A stretch of 64,000 bases of DNA from Paenibacillus timonensis (GTDB lineage Bacteria > Bacillota > Bacilli > Paenibacillales > Paenibacillaceae): NCBI RefSeq assembly GCF_022427145.1, contig NZ_JAKSXN010000024.1, positions 1-64,000 of the forward strand, in the 5' to 3' direction. This document shows, in pieces, positions 8,697-18,045 of the stretch. The position numbers and the translations under genes are program-made. The notes beneath the pieces were generated by a model. It saw nothing but the letters and a program-made list of their open reading frames with translations, searched no databases and was not told where the DNA came from. Each line of letters opens with the position of its first letter. Position 1 is the first letter of the stretch.

Positions 8697-9743
8697 TCAC
8701 CTCGCACCAGACTCCATGTGCTTCGCCCGCAGTTGCCCGCAGGCCGCGGCAATATCATGGCCTTGCTCGCGGCGGATCGTCACATTGATGCCCTTGTCCG
8801 CCAGTATGCGTTGAAATTGGAAAATATCGTTACGCGACGTTCTCACGTACTTGCGTTCCGGCACATAGTTGACCGGAATCAAATTGACGTGGCACAGCAT
8901 ATCCTTCAACACGCCGGCCAGTTCCTCCGCATGCTCCGGCTGGTCGTTAACCCCCCCGATGAGCGCGTACTCGAACGTGATGCGGCGGCCGGTTTTGGCG
9001 ATGTAGTAGCGAAGCGCCTCCATCACGTCGTCGAACGGGAAGCGCCGGTTGACCGGCATCAGCTTGGAGCGGAGCGCATCGTTCGGCGCATGGATCGAGA
9101 TCGCCAGATTGATTTGCGTGTTCTCGTCCGCAAACCGGTAAATGTTCGGGACAATCCCGCTCGTTGATACAGTAATATGCCGTTGTCCGATGTTCAAGCC
9201 CTTTTCGTGGATCATAATCCGCAAAAATTTCATCGTGGCATCGTAGTTCTCGAACGGTTCGCCCGTCCCCATGATCACGATACTGCTGACGCGTTCTCCT
9301 CGGGTATCCAGGATTTTCTGCGCCTGCACAACCTGCGCAACGATTTCTCCCGGCGTCAGATTCCGCTTCAAGCCGCCCAGCGTCGAGGCACAAAACGTAC
9401 AACCCACTTTGCAGCCGACCTGGGTGGTCACGCAAATGCTGTTGCCGTAGTTATGCTTCATGATCACCGTTTCGATCGCATGATCGTCGTGCAGCCCGAA
9501 CAGGAACTTCACCGTTCCATCCTTCGATTCCAGCTTGGTGATCTCCCGCAGCGTAACGAACGCGAACTCGTCGGTCAGCTTCTGCCGAAGCGACTTGGAC
9601 AGGTTGGTCATCTCTTCGAAAGAGCTGACGCGCTTCACGTACAGCCAATCGAAAATCTGGCCGCCGCGAAACGCGGGTTCCCCCTGCGAAACGGCCCATT
9701 CCTGCAATTCTTCCAACGAATAATCATATATAAAAGGTTTCAT
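8697..9743 (-). CDS. rlmN: 23S rRNA A2503 / tRNA A37 C2-methyltransferase RlmN
   Basis: This 348-residue radical SAM enzyme makes 2-methyladenosine at 23S rRNA A2503 and in some tRNAs. The [4Fe-4S] motif CKVGCTFC, the SAM-binding [10 protein letters not shown] segment, and the C-terminal catalytic cysteine in [10 protein letters not shown] are present. The start at 9743 ([13 protein letters not shown]) is chosen because it has AGGTG upstream and matches the family N-terminus. A longer frame to 9860 has no support. It heads the unit rlmN-prpC-prkC-rsgA-rpe and has its own predicted promoter. Confidence 0.96.
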   Translation of the reverse strand: MKPFIYDYSLEELQEWAVSQGEPAFRGGQIFDWLYVKRVSSFEEMTNLSKSLRQKLTDEFAFVTLREITKLESKDGTVKFLFGLHDDHAIETVIMKHNYGNSICVTTQVGCKVGCTFCASTLGGLKRNLTPGEIVAQVVQAQKILDTRGERVSSIVIMGTGEPFENYDATMKFLRIMIHEKGLNIGQRHITVSTSGIVPNIYRFADENTQINLAISIHAPNDALRSKLMPVNRRFPFDDVMEALRYYIAKTGRRITFEYALIGGVNDQPEHAEELAGVLKDMLCHVNLIPVNYVPERKYVRTSRNDIFQFQRILADKGINVTIRREQGHDIAAACGQLRAKHMESGAR

Positions 9744-9795
9744 CTTCACACACCTGTCCATGTTAAATTTCGAATTTTGCCTACTCATTCTTCCC

Positions 9796-9824
9796 ATTTT
9801 AGCATAAATCGCCCGATGACTAAA
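9796..9824 (-). promoter_or_regulatory. Predicted promoter of the rlmN unit
   Basis: On the minus strand TTTAGT (9824-9819), a 17-base spacer and TAAAAT (9801-9796) lie about 50 bases before the rlmN start and after the rsmB terminator. Confidence 0.45.
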
Positions 9825-9849
9825 GTCGCCCGCCGCGGCACGGCCGCGC

Positions 9850-9888
9850 AAAAAGGCCAAGCCCGCCGAATCCGGCGGCCGCTTGACC
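9850..9888 (-). terminator. Terminator after rsmB
   Basis: A GC-rich stem on the minus strand (GGTCAAGCGGCCGCC with a partner ending CTTGGCC) is followed by TTTTT, 10 bases after the rsmB stop. It separates the priA-rsmB genes from rlmN. Confidence 0.8.
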
Positions 9889-9898
9889 TAAACTGTCG

Positions 9899-11425
9899 TT
9901 AAATTCCCTCGGACTTCTTGCGCAGCCGGGCGATATAGAACCCGTCCGAATGGGCGTCCTGCGGCAAAATCTGCAGGCCTGCCTCCACCCGGCCCGCGGC
10001 GGCTTCCAAAGACGTCCGCCCTTTCCAGCCGGCCGGTTCGCCTGCCGCCAGCTCGAATTCCGGATGGCGATTCAGGAAGGAGGCGACCATCTCGGCATTT
10101 TCGCGCGGCTCGATCGTGCAAGTACTGTAAACGAGCAAACCGCCCGGCTTCAGCAGTACGCTGGCTGAGTCGAGCAAAGCCCGCTGGACGCCGGCGATCT
10201 CCGCGATGTCGCCCGGGGTCTTCGCCCACTTCAAATCCGGCTTGCGCCGGATCACGCCTAGACCGGAGCAAGGAGCGTCCAGCAGAATCCGGTCAAAGGA
10301 GGCCGCGTCCAGGCGCTCGGCCAACTGCAGGGCGTCGCCCGACAACGTATCGATGTTGTCCAGCCCTAACCGCTTGGCATGGTCCTCGATCAGCTTCGCC
10401 TTGTGCGGATGGATGTCGTTTGCCAGCACCCGGCCGCTTCCCTCCATGATCTCGGCGATATGGCAGGTCTTGCCTCCGGGCGCCGCGCAGCAATCCAGCA
10501 CGGCCATGCCCGGCTGCGGATCCAGTGCTTCGGCCACCAGCATCGAGCTTTCGTCCTGCACGGAAATCATACCGTCCCGGTACCAGGGAGTCAGCGCCAT
10601 ATTGCCGCCGTTATGTACCACGATCCCGTCCGGCGAGATCGGCGAAGCCGAGGCCCGCAACCCCTGCTCTTCCATCAGGCGCAGCATCTCGTCCCGGCTA
10701 GTTCTGGTCCGGTTAACCCGAACGCTGACCGAAGGCGGCTCATTGTTGGCGCGGCAAATCGCCCCGGTCGCCTCCTCGCCATACTGCCGGATCCAGAGCG
10801 AGACCATCCACTCCGGATGGGAATGCTCAAGCGCGATGCGCTGCACGGGGTCCAGACCTTCCGGCAAACGCAGCTCCTCCTTCCGACGCAGTACGTTGCG
10901 AAGCACGCCGTTGACCATGCCGGAAATGCCCTGGTGCCCCTTCTTTTTGGCCAGATTCACCGCTTCATTGACGGCAGCATGTGGAGGAATCCGGTCAAGG
11001 TAATGCAGCTGATAGAAGCTGAGCCGGAGCAAATTACGCACCCAGGGCGCCAATTTCGCCAATCCCTTCGTCACAAACGGCTCCAGAAAATAATCGATCG
11101 TATTCAGCCGCTGAATGGTGCCGTAGACCAGTTCGGTCGCGAGACCTGCATCCGGTCCGGTCAATCCGGACTTTTGCAGCGCCCCGTTCAGCAGTAGATT
11201 GCTGTAAGCGCCCTCCTGCTCGACGGCGGTCAGCACCTGCAGCGCTACGCTGCGGGCGGATACGACCGCCGGATTTCGGCCGCTCCCACGAGATGCCGAC
11301 GCTCCGGATGGCTGAACGGGCCCCCGGCCGCGGCCGATTTGTCCAGCCGCTCCAGCGCCTGCGCCAAGCCTCTTGCCGCCGCCCGAGCCCGGTCCCCGGC
11401 TTGTTCCCTTGCCCTCGCCGCTCAT
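9899..11425 (-). CDS. rsmB: 16S rRNA m5C967 methyltransferase RsmB (Sun)
   Basis: This 508-residue enzyme methylates C967 of 16S rRNA. An N-terminal NusB-like domain (about 50-190) is followed by a SAM-dependent domain with CCAAPGGKTCHIAE, DAPCSGLGVIRRKPD and the catalytic YSTCTIEPREN. The ATG at 11425 overlaps the fmt stop as ATGA. The first 45 residues are a glycine/arginine-rich extension not needed by the fold. The order fmt-rsmB is conserved in Bacillales. Confidence 0.96.
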   Translation of the reverse strand: MSGEGKGTSRGPGSGGGKRLGAGAGAAGQIGRGRGPVQPSGASASRGSGRNPAVVSARSVALQVLTAVEQEGAYSNLLLNGALQKSGLTGPDAGLATELVYGTIQRLNTIDYFLEPFVTKGLAKLAPWVRNLLRLSFYQLHYLDRIPPHAAVNEAVNLAKKKGHQGISGMVNGVLRNVLRRKEELRLPEGLDPVQRIALEHSHPEWMVSLWIRQYGEEATGAICRANNEPPSVSVRVNRTRTSRDEMLRLMEEQGLRASASPISPDGIVVHNGGNMALTPWYRDGMISVQDESSMLVAEALDPQPGMAVLDCCAAPGGKTCHIAEIMEGSGRVLANDIHPHKAKLIEDHAKRLGLDNIDTLSGDALQLAERLDAASFDRILLDAPCSGLGVIRRKPDLKWAKTPGDIAEIAGVQRALLDSASVLLKPGGLLVYSTCTIEPRENAEMVASFLNRHPEFELAAGEPAGWKGRTSLEAAAGRVEAGLQILPQDAHSDGFYIARLRKKSEGI

Positions 11426-12381
11426 GATAGAATCGTCCCGACGTTCATTACGCCGCCGCGGATGAATTCGCCGGCCTCCATCGCCTTCTTGCCGGCAGGC
11501 TGAACCCGGGTCAGCCATACGGAGCCGTCACCGGTTTTCACTTGGATGCCCTGTCCCGAAAGCTCCAGCACCGTCCCCGGCGCTTGTCCAGTCTTGGACC
11601 GCTCGGCCCCCGCAGAAGCTCCGCCCTCCGTTGGCTTGGCTACCGCCCAGACCTTGAACACCTCGCCGTTCCAGGTCGTAAATCCGCCGGCAAAAGGCAC
11701 AAGCCCCCGCACGCGATCATAGATTTGCCGCGAGGTCGCGCTCCAATCGATGCGCTCGTCCTCACGCGATAGATTCGGCGCGTAGGTCGATTCCGCATCG
11801 TTCTGCGGAATGCGCGCCGCCGTCCCGGCAAGGATCAGCGGCAGCTGCTCCAGCAGCAACCGCGCCCCGGCTTCGCTCAGCTTCTCGAACAACGTCCCCG
11901 ATGTATCCTCGTCGTCGATCGGCACGACCGCTTTGGCGATCATGTCGCCGGTGTCGAGTCCCTCGGCCATGTACATCAGGGTAATGCCCGTTTCTTTCTC
12001 GCCATTGATAATCGCCCGCTGAATCGGCGCCCCGCCGCGGTACTTCGGCAGCAGCGAACCGTGTACGTTCAGACAGCCGTACTGCGGCAGATCCAGCACG
12101 CCTTTCGGCAAAATTTGGCCGTACGCCGCGGTGACGATCAAATCGGGCTGCAGCGCGGCCACTTCCGCTACCGCTTCCGGCGCGCGCATCCGCGCGGGTT
12201 GCAGCACGGGAAGCCCATGGCGCAAGGCGGCTTCCTTCACCGGCGTCGGCGTCAGCACCTTTTTGCGCCCTTGCGGCCGGTCCGGCTGCGTGACGACCCC
12301 TACGACGTTGTATCCTTCGCGCAGCAATCCCTCGAGCGACGGCACCGCAAACGCCGGCGTCCCCATAAATACGATATTCAT
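11422..12381 (-). CDS. fmt: Methionyl-tRNA formyltransferase
   Basis: This 319-residue enzyme formylates Met-tRNAi for translation initiation. It starts MNIVFMGTPAFAVPS, carries the 10-formyl-THF site motif NVHGSLLPKYRGGAPIQ and continues with TLMYMAEGLDTGDM. The start at 12381 matches the family N-terminus. An upstream in-frame extension to 12441 overlaps def and lacks support. def is 10 bases upstream, so formylation and deformylation enzymes are made from one transcript. Confidence 0.97.
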   Translation of the reverse strand: MNIVFMGTPAFAVPSLEGLLREGYNVVGVVTQPDRPQGRKKVLTPTPVKEAALRHGLPVLQPARMRAPEAVAEVAALQPDLIVTAAYGQILPKGVLDLPQYGCLNVHGSLLPKYRGGAPIQRAIINGEKETGITLMYMAEGLDTGDMIAKAVVPIDDEDTSGTLFEKLSEAGARLLLEQLPLILAGTAARIPQNDAESTYAPNLSREDERIDWSATSRQIYDRVRGLVPFAGGFTTWNGEVFKVWAVAKPTEGGASAGAERSKTGQAPGTVLELSGQGIQVKTGDGSVWLTRVQPAGKKAMEAGEFIRGGVMNVGTILS

Positions 12382-12391
12382 CGGAGGATTC

Positions 12392-12874
12392 TCACTCCTT
12401 CTCTTCCCCCTCAGGGGTAATCTCGTACACTCTTTCCGCAACGTCCGTATACAATACGCCGTTCAAGTGGTCGATTTCATGTTGAAACGCCCGCGCCAAC
12501 AGCTCGGAGCCCGTATAGGTCACTTCCTTGCCGTTGCGGTCCAGCCCCTTGACCGTGACCGTCATCGCCCGGCGGACATCCCCGCGATACCCCGGAATGC
12601 TGAGGCAGCCCTCCGGCCCGAATTGTTCCCCTTCCGTGGACACGATTTCCGGATTGACCAGCTCGATCAATCCGTTCTCATCGCCGACATCCACCACGAT
12701 CACCCGCTTGAGGATGCCGATTTGCGGCGCGGCCAGTCCGACACCCTCCGCGTCGTACATCGTATCCGCCATATCGGTCAGCAGCTTTTGAATGTTGGGC
12801 GTAATTTTCTTCACTTCCTTGGCTACCTGGTGCAGCACTTCATCCGGTTCCTTCACGATGATCCGAATCGCCAT
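12392..12874 (-). CDS. def: Peptide deformylase
   Basis: This 160-residue metalloenzyme removes the formyl group from nascent proteins. The three family motifs are present: GVGLAAPQIG, EGCLSIPG with the metal-binding cysteine, and QHEIDHLNG with two metal-binding histidines and the catalytic glutamate. The ATG has GGGAGTG upstream. It lies 110 bases after priA and just before fmt. Confidence 0.97.
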   Translation of the reverse strand: MAIRIIVKEPDEVLHQVAKEVKKITPNIQKLLTDMADTMYDAEGVGLAAPQIGILKRVIVVDVGDENGLIELVNPEIVSTEGEQFGPEGCLSIPGYRGDVRRAMTVTVKGLDRNGKEVTYTGSELLARAFQHEIDHLNGVLYTDVAERVYEITPEGEEKE

Positions 12875-12984
12875 GATGGCACTCCCTTTCCCGTCTTCAC
12901 TTTGCGAGTTTCTTTTGCTCTTTTTCTATTCTATCCCAAATATATGTCATCGGATAAAAAATGGATCATTTCAAGCCTAGTTCA

Positions 12985-15552
12985 TTACATTAGCATTTGC
13001 GGATCTACGTCGATGCTGATCTGCAGCAATGCGTCGCGCAATTGATCCAGCGTCGCCGCCGCCGTCTCCCGGACCAGGCCCACCGCGTCCAGATCGCCGC
13101 GGTATTTCACCATGCACTGGAACCGATAGCGGTTCTTGATGCGCGGAATCGGCGAAGCCACCGGGCCCAGAATGTCCAGTGCCGCCGGCGCGAACCGGTC
13201 CAGACTGCCGAACCACCCCTGTCGCTGGGCTTTAGCCCGCAAATCGCCCGTAAAATTCTCGGCCATCCGCAGGAGCAGCGGCAGCTTCTCATGCGACAAC
13301 GTGACGAGGATCAGCCGGCTGTATGGCGGATAGTGTAACGTCCTGCGCGTCTTCAGCTCCTCGCGGACGAACGACAAATAATCGTGGCCGCTGGCATGAA
13401 CGATCGAATAATGTTCCGGCATGTAGGATTGGATGAATACTTCCCCGGGGAGCTGGTGCCGCCCTGCTCGGCCGGCGACCTGCGTCAACAACTGGAACGT
13501 CTTCTCAGCCGAACGGAAATCAGGAAAATTCAGCGCCGTATCCGCCGCGATCACGCCAACCAGCGTGACGTCCGGAAAATCCAGCCCCTTCGCCACCATC
13601 TGCGTTCCCAGCAGCACATCGCCCTTTTTCTCGCGAAAGGCTTGCAGGAGCTTCTCGTGAGCGCCTTTTTCACTGGTGGTGTCAACGTCCATGCGGATGA
13701 CGCGGATGCCGGGAAACAGCTTGGCCAATTCCCCTTCCACCCGTTGGGTCCCGGTTCCGAAATAACGGATATGCTCGCTCCCGCATTCCGGGCAAACCGA
13801 CGGCGCAGCTACGGCGTAACCGCAATAATGGCAACGCAAGTTGTTCGACTTCTGATGATAGGTCAGCGAAATGTCGCAATCCGGGCAACCCGCCACGTAA
13901 CCGCAGGAGCGGCACATCACGAACGTCGAATATCCGCGCCGGTTCAGCAGCAGCACGGTTTGCTCCCCGCGCTCCAGTCGGGCGGCGATCCCTTGATGCA
14001 GCGCGCGGCTGAACATCGAGCGGTTGCCTTCCTTCAGTTCCTCGCGCATGTCGACGATTTGAACGCCGGGAAGCTGGCTGCCGGACGGACGCTGCTTCAT
14101 TTCCAGCAATACCGGAGCAAACTCCCCGTAATCACCGCCACCCGAACGCGCCGCGTGGTAACTCTCCAGCGACGGAGTGGCCGAACCCAGAATCACGGCC
14201 GCCCCATGCTGGCGGGCCCGCTTAACGGCAACGTCGCGGGCATGATACTTCGGCGTCTCCTCTTGTTTGTATGAAGTTTCATGCTCTTCGTCCATGACGA
14301 TCAGGCCCAGGCGGCCAAACGGGGCAAAAATAGCCGAGCGTGCGCCGATCGCCACCTCCACGCGGCCCTCGCGGATTTTGCGCCATTCGTCGTAACGTTC
14401 GCCGGTGGACAAGCGGCTGTGCATCACCGCCACCTTTGCGCCGAAACGCCCCTTGAACCGCTCAACCATTTGCGGGGTCAGCGAAATTTCCGGCACCAGC
14501 ACGATCGCCTGCCGGCCCGAGGCGATGCAGCGCTCGATCGTCTGCAAATACACCTCGGTTTTGCCGCTGCCGGTGACGCCGTGCAGCAGGAACACTTCAT
14601 GCCGCTCTTCGTCCAGCGTTTCCGACAGACGGCGGTAGACCTGTTCCTGCTCCGGCGTCCGCGTCAGCGGTTCGCTGCCTTGAAAGCGCCGGCCCTGGTA
14701 CGGATCGCGGAACACCTCGACGTCCTCAATCACGGCGAAGCCTTTTTCCGCCAGCTTCTTGACGGTTCCGGCCGTGACCTGCAGCGCCGACAGCACCTCC
14801 TGCAGCAACTGCGGCAAACCGACTTCCAGCAAGTAAGCCAACACTTCCTTTTGCCGGCGCGCCTGCGGCCCAAAAGAAGCCAGTGCCTCCTGCGCTGCCT
14901 GGCCGCTCACCGCTGCGGCCACGGTTTTGACCGTCTTCTTGCGCACCTTGTCCTTAATCGCCTGGCTTTCCGTCAGCACGCCCCGGGCCAGCATATCTTT
15001 AATCAGGCCGGCGGCTTCCGGGTATTTTGCGCCGAGCTGATTCATCGTGACGGTGTCGGAAGCCCGGACGAAGCTCAGGATCTCCTCTTCCTCCGGCGTG
15101 AACAGGCGCGGCAGCGCAAATAGAATGCCTTCGCCATTCGGCTGTCCATCCGGACCGACCGACGCTTCCTCCTCCGCTATTTCGGCATCCGCCACGCGGA
15201 CATACCGCTCGGCCTTGCCCTTCAGCGCCGCCGGAATCATCGCCTGAAGCGCCGCAATCAGACTGCAGGCATACCTGCGGCTCATCCACTCCGCCAATTC
15301 CACTAGATCCGGGGGCAGCGGCGGCATCAGGTCGAGCAGCTCCTGAATCGGCTTCATCCGCGCCCGATCCATCTCCGGCTGCTCATGCAGGGAAACGACA
15401 AACCCCTGAACCGTGCGGCGCCCGAACGGAACGCCCACCCGGCTGCCTACCTCGATCCAGCTGGCCATCGATTCAGGGATTAAATAGTCAAAAGGCCGAT
15501 CGGTTTCCCGGCTCGGCACATCGACAATCACTTTGGCCATGCGGTAGATCAT
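12985..15552 (-). CDS. priA: Primosomal replication restart helicase PriA
   Basis: This 855-residue 3'-5' helicase reloads DnaB at stalled forks. The order is an N-terminal 3'BD domain (VIVDVPSRETDRPFDYLIP), Walker A GVTGSGKTEVYL, DEEH box, then zinc-binding cysteines in CRSCGYVAGCPDC and CHYCGYAVAAPSVCPECG, and motif VI QVAGRAGR. The first ATG (15552) overlaps the coaBC stop. An ATG four codons later is also possible. Confidence 0.96.
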   Translation of the reverse strand: MIYRMAKVIVDVPSRETDRPFDYLIPESMASWIEVGSRVGVPFGRRTVQGFVVSLHEQPEMDRARMKPIQELLDLMPPLPPDLVELAEWMSRRYACSLIAALQAMIPAALKGKAERYVRVADAEIAEEEASVGPDGQPNGEGILFALPRLFTPEEEEILSFVRASDTVTMNQLGAKYPEAAGLIKDMLARGVLTESQAIKDKVRKKTVKTVAAAVSGQAAQEALASFGPQARRQKEVLAYLLEVGLPQLLQEVLSALQVTAGTVKKLAEKGFAVIEDVEVFRDPYQGRRFQGSEPLTRTPEQEQVYRRLSETLDEERHEVFLLHGVTGSGKTEVYLQTIERCIASGRQAIVLVPEISLTPQMVERFKGRFGAKVAVMHSRLSTGERYDEWRKIREGRVEVAIGARSAIFAPFGRLGLIVMDEEHETSYKQEETPKYHARDVAVKRARQHGAAVILGSATPSLESYHAARSGGGDYGEFAPVLLEMKQRPSGSQLPGVQIVDMREELKEGNRSMFSRALHQGIAARLERGEQTVLLLNRRGYSTFVMCRSCGYVAGCPDCDISLTYHQKSNNLRCHYCGYAVAAPSVCPECGSEHIRYFGTGTQRVEGELAKLFPGIRVIRMDVDTTSEKGAHEKLLQAFREKKGDVLLGTQMVAKGLDFPDVTLVGVIAADTALNFPDFRSAEKTFQLLTQVAGRAGRHQLPGEVFIQSYMPEHYSIVHASGHDYLSFVREELKTRRTLHYPPYSRLILVTLSHEKLPLLLRMAENFTGDLRAKAQRQGWFGSLDRFAPAALDILGPVASPIPRIKNRYRFQCMVKYRGDLDAVGLVRETAAATLDQLRDALLQISIDVDPQMLM

Positions 15553-16769
15553 CGGTTCGTTCCTGCCAAACGTTCGCCAGCCAGCTCCAGGATTTGCAGA
15601 GCTACCTCATCCTTCGCCAGCTGCGGCACGGATCGAACTAAACCGGACGCATCGTAGATGTTCACGATGTTGGTGTCGGAACCAAACCCTGCTCCCTGCT
15701 GGGTAACATCATTGGCTACCAGAAGATCGCAGTTTTTGCGCTTCAGCTTATCCAGGGCATGCTGCTCCACGTTTTCCGTCTCGGCCGCGAAGCCGATCAG
15801 AAACTGCGTCGTTTTTTGCTTGCCCAGCGTTTCCAGAATATCGATGTTCTTCACGAGCTCCAGCACGAGAGCATCCTCGCTCTTTTTGATTTTCTGCACG
15901 GCCGCTTCCTTCGGCCGGTAATCCGCGACGGCGGCGGCCATCACGAGAATAGCGGTATCGGCCCATACCGCCTGCACCGCCTCGAACATGTCCTGAGCCG
16001 AATTCACGCGGGTGACCGGGATACCGGCCGGAGGCTCCACCTGCGTATGACCCGCGATCAGCACGACCTCCGCGCCGAGGCGCCGCGCCGCTTTGGCGAT
16101 GGCAAAGCCCATTTTTCCCGAGGAATCATTGGTAATATAGCGGACCGGATCAATCCGTTCCACGGTGCCTCCAGCGGTGACGACGACCTTCTTGCCGGCC
16201 AAAGGCTGTTGCGAAATGCGGGCTTCCCGGGCAAAATAATCGTTAACGACCCGGACGATCGATTCCGGTTCCTCCATCCGTCCTTTCCCGGTATAACCGC
16301 ACGCCAGCAGGCCTTCCCCGGGCTCGATCATCATGACGCCCCGCGCGGCCAACTCCGCCAAATTGCGGGTGACGGCCGGGTGCTCGTACATGTGCACATT
16401 CATCGCCGGCGCAAGCATGATCGGTGCCTGCGTCGCCAGCAGCGTCGTCGAGAGCATCTCGTCGGCGATGCCCGCCGCCATTTTGCCGATGATGTTGGCC
16501 GTAGCCGGCGCGACCAGCACCAGATCGGCCCAATCGGCCAAATTGATGTGCGCGATGGATTGGGCATGCTTCTCGTCAAAGGTGTCGGTGTACACGAAAT
16601 TTTTCGATAATGCCTGCATCGTCAGTTCCGTGATGAATTTGGTCGCGGATTCGGTCATGATGACGCGGACCTCCGCGCCTTCCTTCACCAGCTTGCTGCA
16701 CAAGGATGCCGCTTTGAACGCGGCAATGCCGCCGGTTACGCCTAATAAAACCTTTTTGCCGGTTAACAT
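15549..16769 (-). CDS. coaBC: Bifunctional phosphopantothenoylcysteine decarboxylase / synthetase
   Basis: This 406-residue protein carries out two steps of coenzyme A synthesis: ligation of 4'-phosphopantothenate to cysteine and decarboxylation to 4'-phosphopantetheine. The FMN-binding CoaC half (GVTGGIAAFKA, APAMNVHMYEHPA, GLLACGYTGKGRM) is followed by the CoaB half (VVTAGGTVERIDPVRYITNDSSGKMG). GAGGGG lies six bases before the ATG. It overlaps priA by four bases. Confidence 0.97.
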   Translation of the reverse strand: MLTGKKVLLGVTGGIAAFKAASLCSKLVKEGAEVRVIMTESATKFITELTMQALSKNFVYTDTFDEKHAQSIAHINLADWADLVLVAPATANIIGKMAAGIADEMLSTTLLATQAPIMLAPAMNVHMYEHPAVTRNLAELAARGVMMIEPGEGLLACGYTGKGRMEEPESIVRVVNDYFAREARISQQPLAGKKVVVTAGGTVERIDPVRYITNDSSGKMGFAIAKAARRLGAEVVLIAGHTQVEPPAGIPVTRVNSAQDMFEAVQAVWADTAILVMAAAVADYRPKEAAVQKIKKSEDALVLELVKNIDILETLGKQKTTQFLIGFAAETENVEQHALDKLKRKNCDLLVANDVTQQGAGFGSDTNIVNIYDASGLVRSVPQLAKDEVALQILELAGERLAGTNR

Positions 16770-16793
16770 CGCTACCCCTCGCTTTCCCCAAAC

Positions 16794-16822
16794 GAAAAAA
16801 ATAACAACCTCGCGGTTGTCGT
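16794..16822 (-). terminator. Terminator between rpoZ and coaBC
   Basis: On the minus strand ACAACC-GCGA-GGTTGT is followed by TATTTTTTT. The stem is only six base pairs and coaBC starts 25 bases later, so it may be partly read through. Confidence 0.6.
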
Positions 16823-16862
16823 AAAAAGAAGCCCGGAGGCCTTTCGTATATAGCTATGTTCT

Positions 16863-17087
16863 CTACTCTTTGGCGTTCTCCTCAAGCTCTACGTCTTGCT
16901 GCTTCAGCTTGATATAATCGCCGTAGATCTCTTCGAGGGCGATGCCCACCTGCTTATGCGATTTCGGCTGCTTCAGTTCGCTTTTGTCCCCTTCGCGCAG
17001 CTGTCTGGCGCGCCGGGAAGCGGCGACAACCAAAGAATATTTGCTGCCGACTTTTCCGAGCATTTTGTCAATCGATGGATACAGCAT
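16863..17087 (-). CDS. rpoZ: RNA polymerase omega subunit
   Basis: This 74-residue omega subunit assists assembly of RNA polymerase. MLYPSIDKMLGKVGSKYSLV is the typical omega N-terminus, followed by RRARQL and a short acidic tail. The ATG at 17087 is preferred to a GTG at 17099 because AGAGG lies nine bases upstream of the ATG and overlaps the GTG. The neighbours gmk and coaBC are as in Bacillus. Confidence 0.96.
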   Translation of the reverse strand: MLYPSIDKMLGKVGSKYSLVVAASRRARQLREGDKSELKQPKSHKQVGIALEEIYGDYIKLKQQDVELEENAKE

Positions 17088-17138
17088 GTTCAAAAACACC
17101 TCTTCTTATTTGGACTCATCGCCGCATGAAGCGTGATG

Positions 17139-17717
17139 TCAACACGACTTTCTGATTTTGCAGTGTTCGGCGATGATAATGGATTGTATTCTTTGGCAGG
17201 CCAAATCGATCTCGTCATTGACGACGGCATAATCATAATTCTCCATCAGTCCGATCTCGTGGGCCGCCACGCTCATGCGGTGATCGATCGTGGCCTGGTT
17301 CTCCGTTCCCCGGCCTTGAATCCGGCCTTTCAGCTCATCGAGCGACGGCGGAAGCAGGAACACGAACACGCCCTGGGGGAATTTCTCCTTGACCTTGAGC
17401 GCCCCCTGAACCTCGATTTCCAAAATGATATCCTTCCCGCCGGCCAGCGTCTCCTCCACGAAATCGCGGGGAGTCCCATAATAATTGCCGACGTACTCCG
17501 CATACTCCAGGAGCTGGTCTTTATCGATCATTTCCAGGAATTGCTCGCGGCTTTTGAAAAAATAGTTGACGCCGTTCTCTTCCCCCAGCCGGGGTTGCCG
17601 TGTGGTGGCCGAAACGGAATAGACCAGCTCCGGCATCCGTTTGCGCAGCTCGGTGCATACCGTGCCTTTGCCAACGCCGGACGGCCCGGACAATACGATA
17701 AGTAACCCTTTAGACAT
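17139..17717 (-). CDS. gmk: Guanylate kinase
   Basis: This 192-residue enzyme phosphorylates GMP to GDP. It has the P-loop [13 protein letters not shown], the GMP-binding [20 protein letters not shown] and [13 protein letters not shown]. The ATG at 17717 has GGAGAGAG just upstream. An ATG four codons earlier and one further upstream are possible but have no better site. It follows remA by 13 bases. Confidence 0.97.
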   Translation of the reverse strand: MSKGLLIVLSGPSGVGKGTVCTELRKRMPELVYSVSATTRQPRLGEENGVNYFFKSREQFLEMIDKDQLLEYAEYVGNYYGTPRDFVEETLAGGKDIILEIEVQGALKVKEKFPQGVFVFLLPPSLDELKGRIQGRGTENQATIDHRMSVAAHEIGLMENYDYAVVNDEIDLACQRIQSIIIAEHCKIRKSC

Positions 17718-17730
17718 ATCTCTCTCCATT

Positions 17731-17991
17731 TTATTCGTCGTTGTCTTCATCTTTGGTGGACAAACGATGAGCGACCGTCTCCGGCTGCACCGCCGACAAT
17801 ATCACATGATCGCTGTCCGTGATGATCACGGCGCGCGTCCGCCGCCCATATGTAGCGTCGATCAGCATGTGGCGATCCCTCGCCTCCTGAATGATCCGCT
17901 TGATCGGCGCGGACTCGGGGCTGACGATCGAAATGATCCGGTTGGCCGATACGATATTTCCGAAGCCGATGTTAATAAGTTTGATTGCCAT
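17731..17991 (-). CDS. remA: Extracellular matrix regulator RemA
   Basis: This 86-residue protein belongs to the RemA (DUF370, YlzA) family, a DNA-binding regulator that activates biofilm matrix and osmoprotection genes in Bacillus subtilis. The sequence [20 protein letters not shown] and the basic [12 protein letters not shown] segment are strongly conserved. Its location before gmk is conserved in spore formers. Which genes it controls here is unknown. Confidence 0.95.
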   Translation of the reverse strand: MAIKLINIGFGNIVSANRIISIVSPESAPIKRIIQEARDRHMLIDATYGRRTRAVIITDSDHVILSAVQPETVAHRLSTKDEDNDE

Positions 17992-18045
17992 GTTCAGGTA
18001 GTTCCCCCTAATTTGCTTGACTCACCCGGTGCCGATCCAGATCGC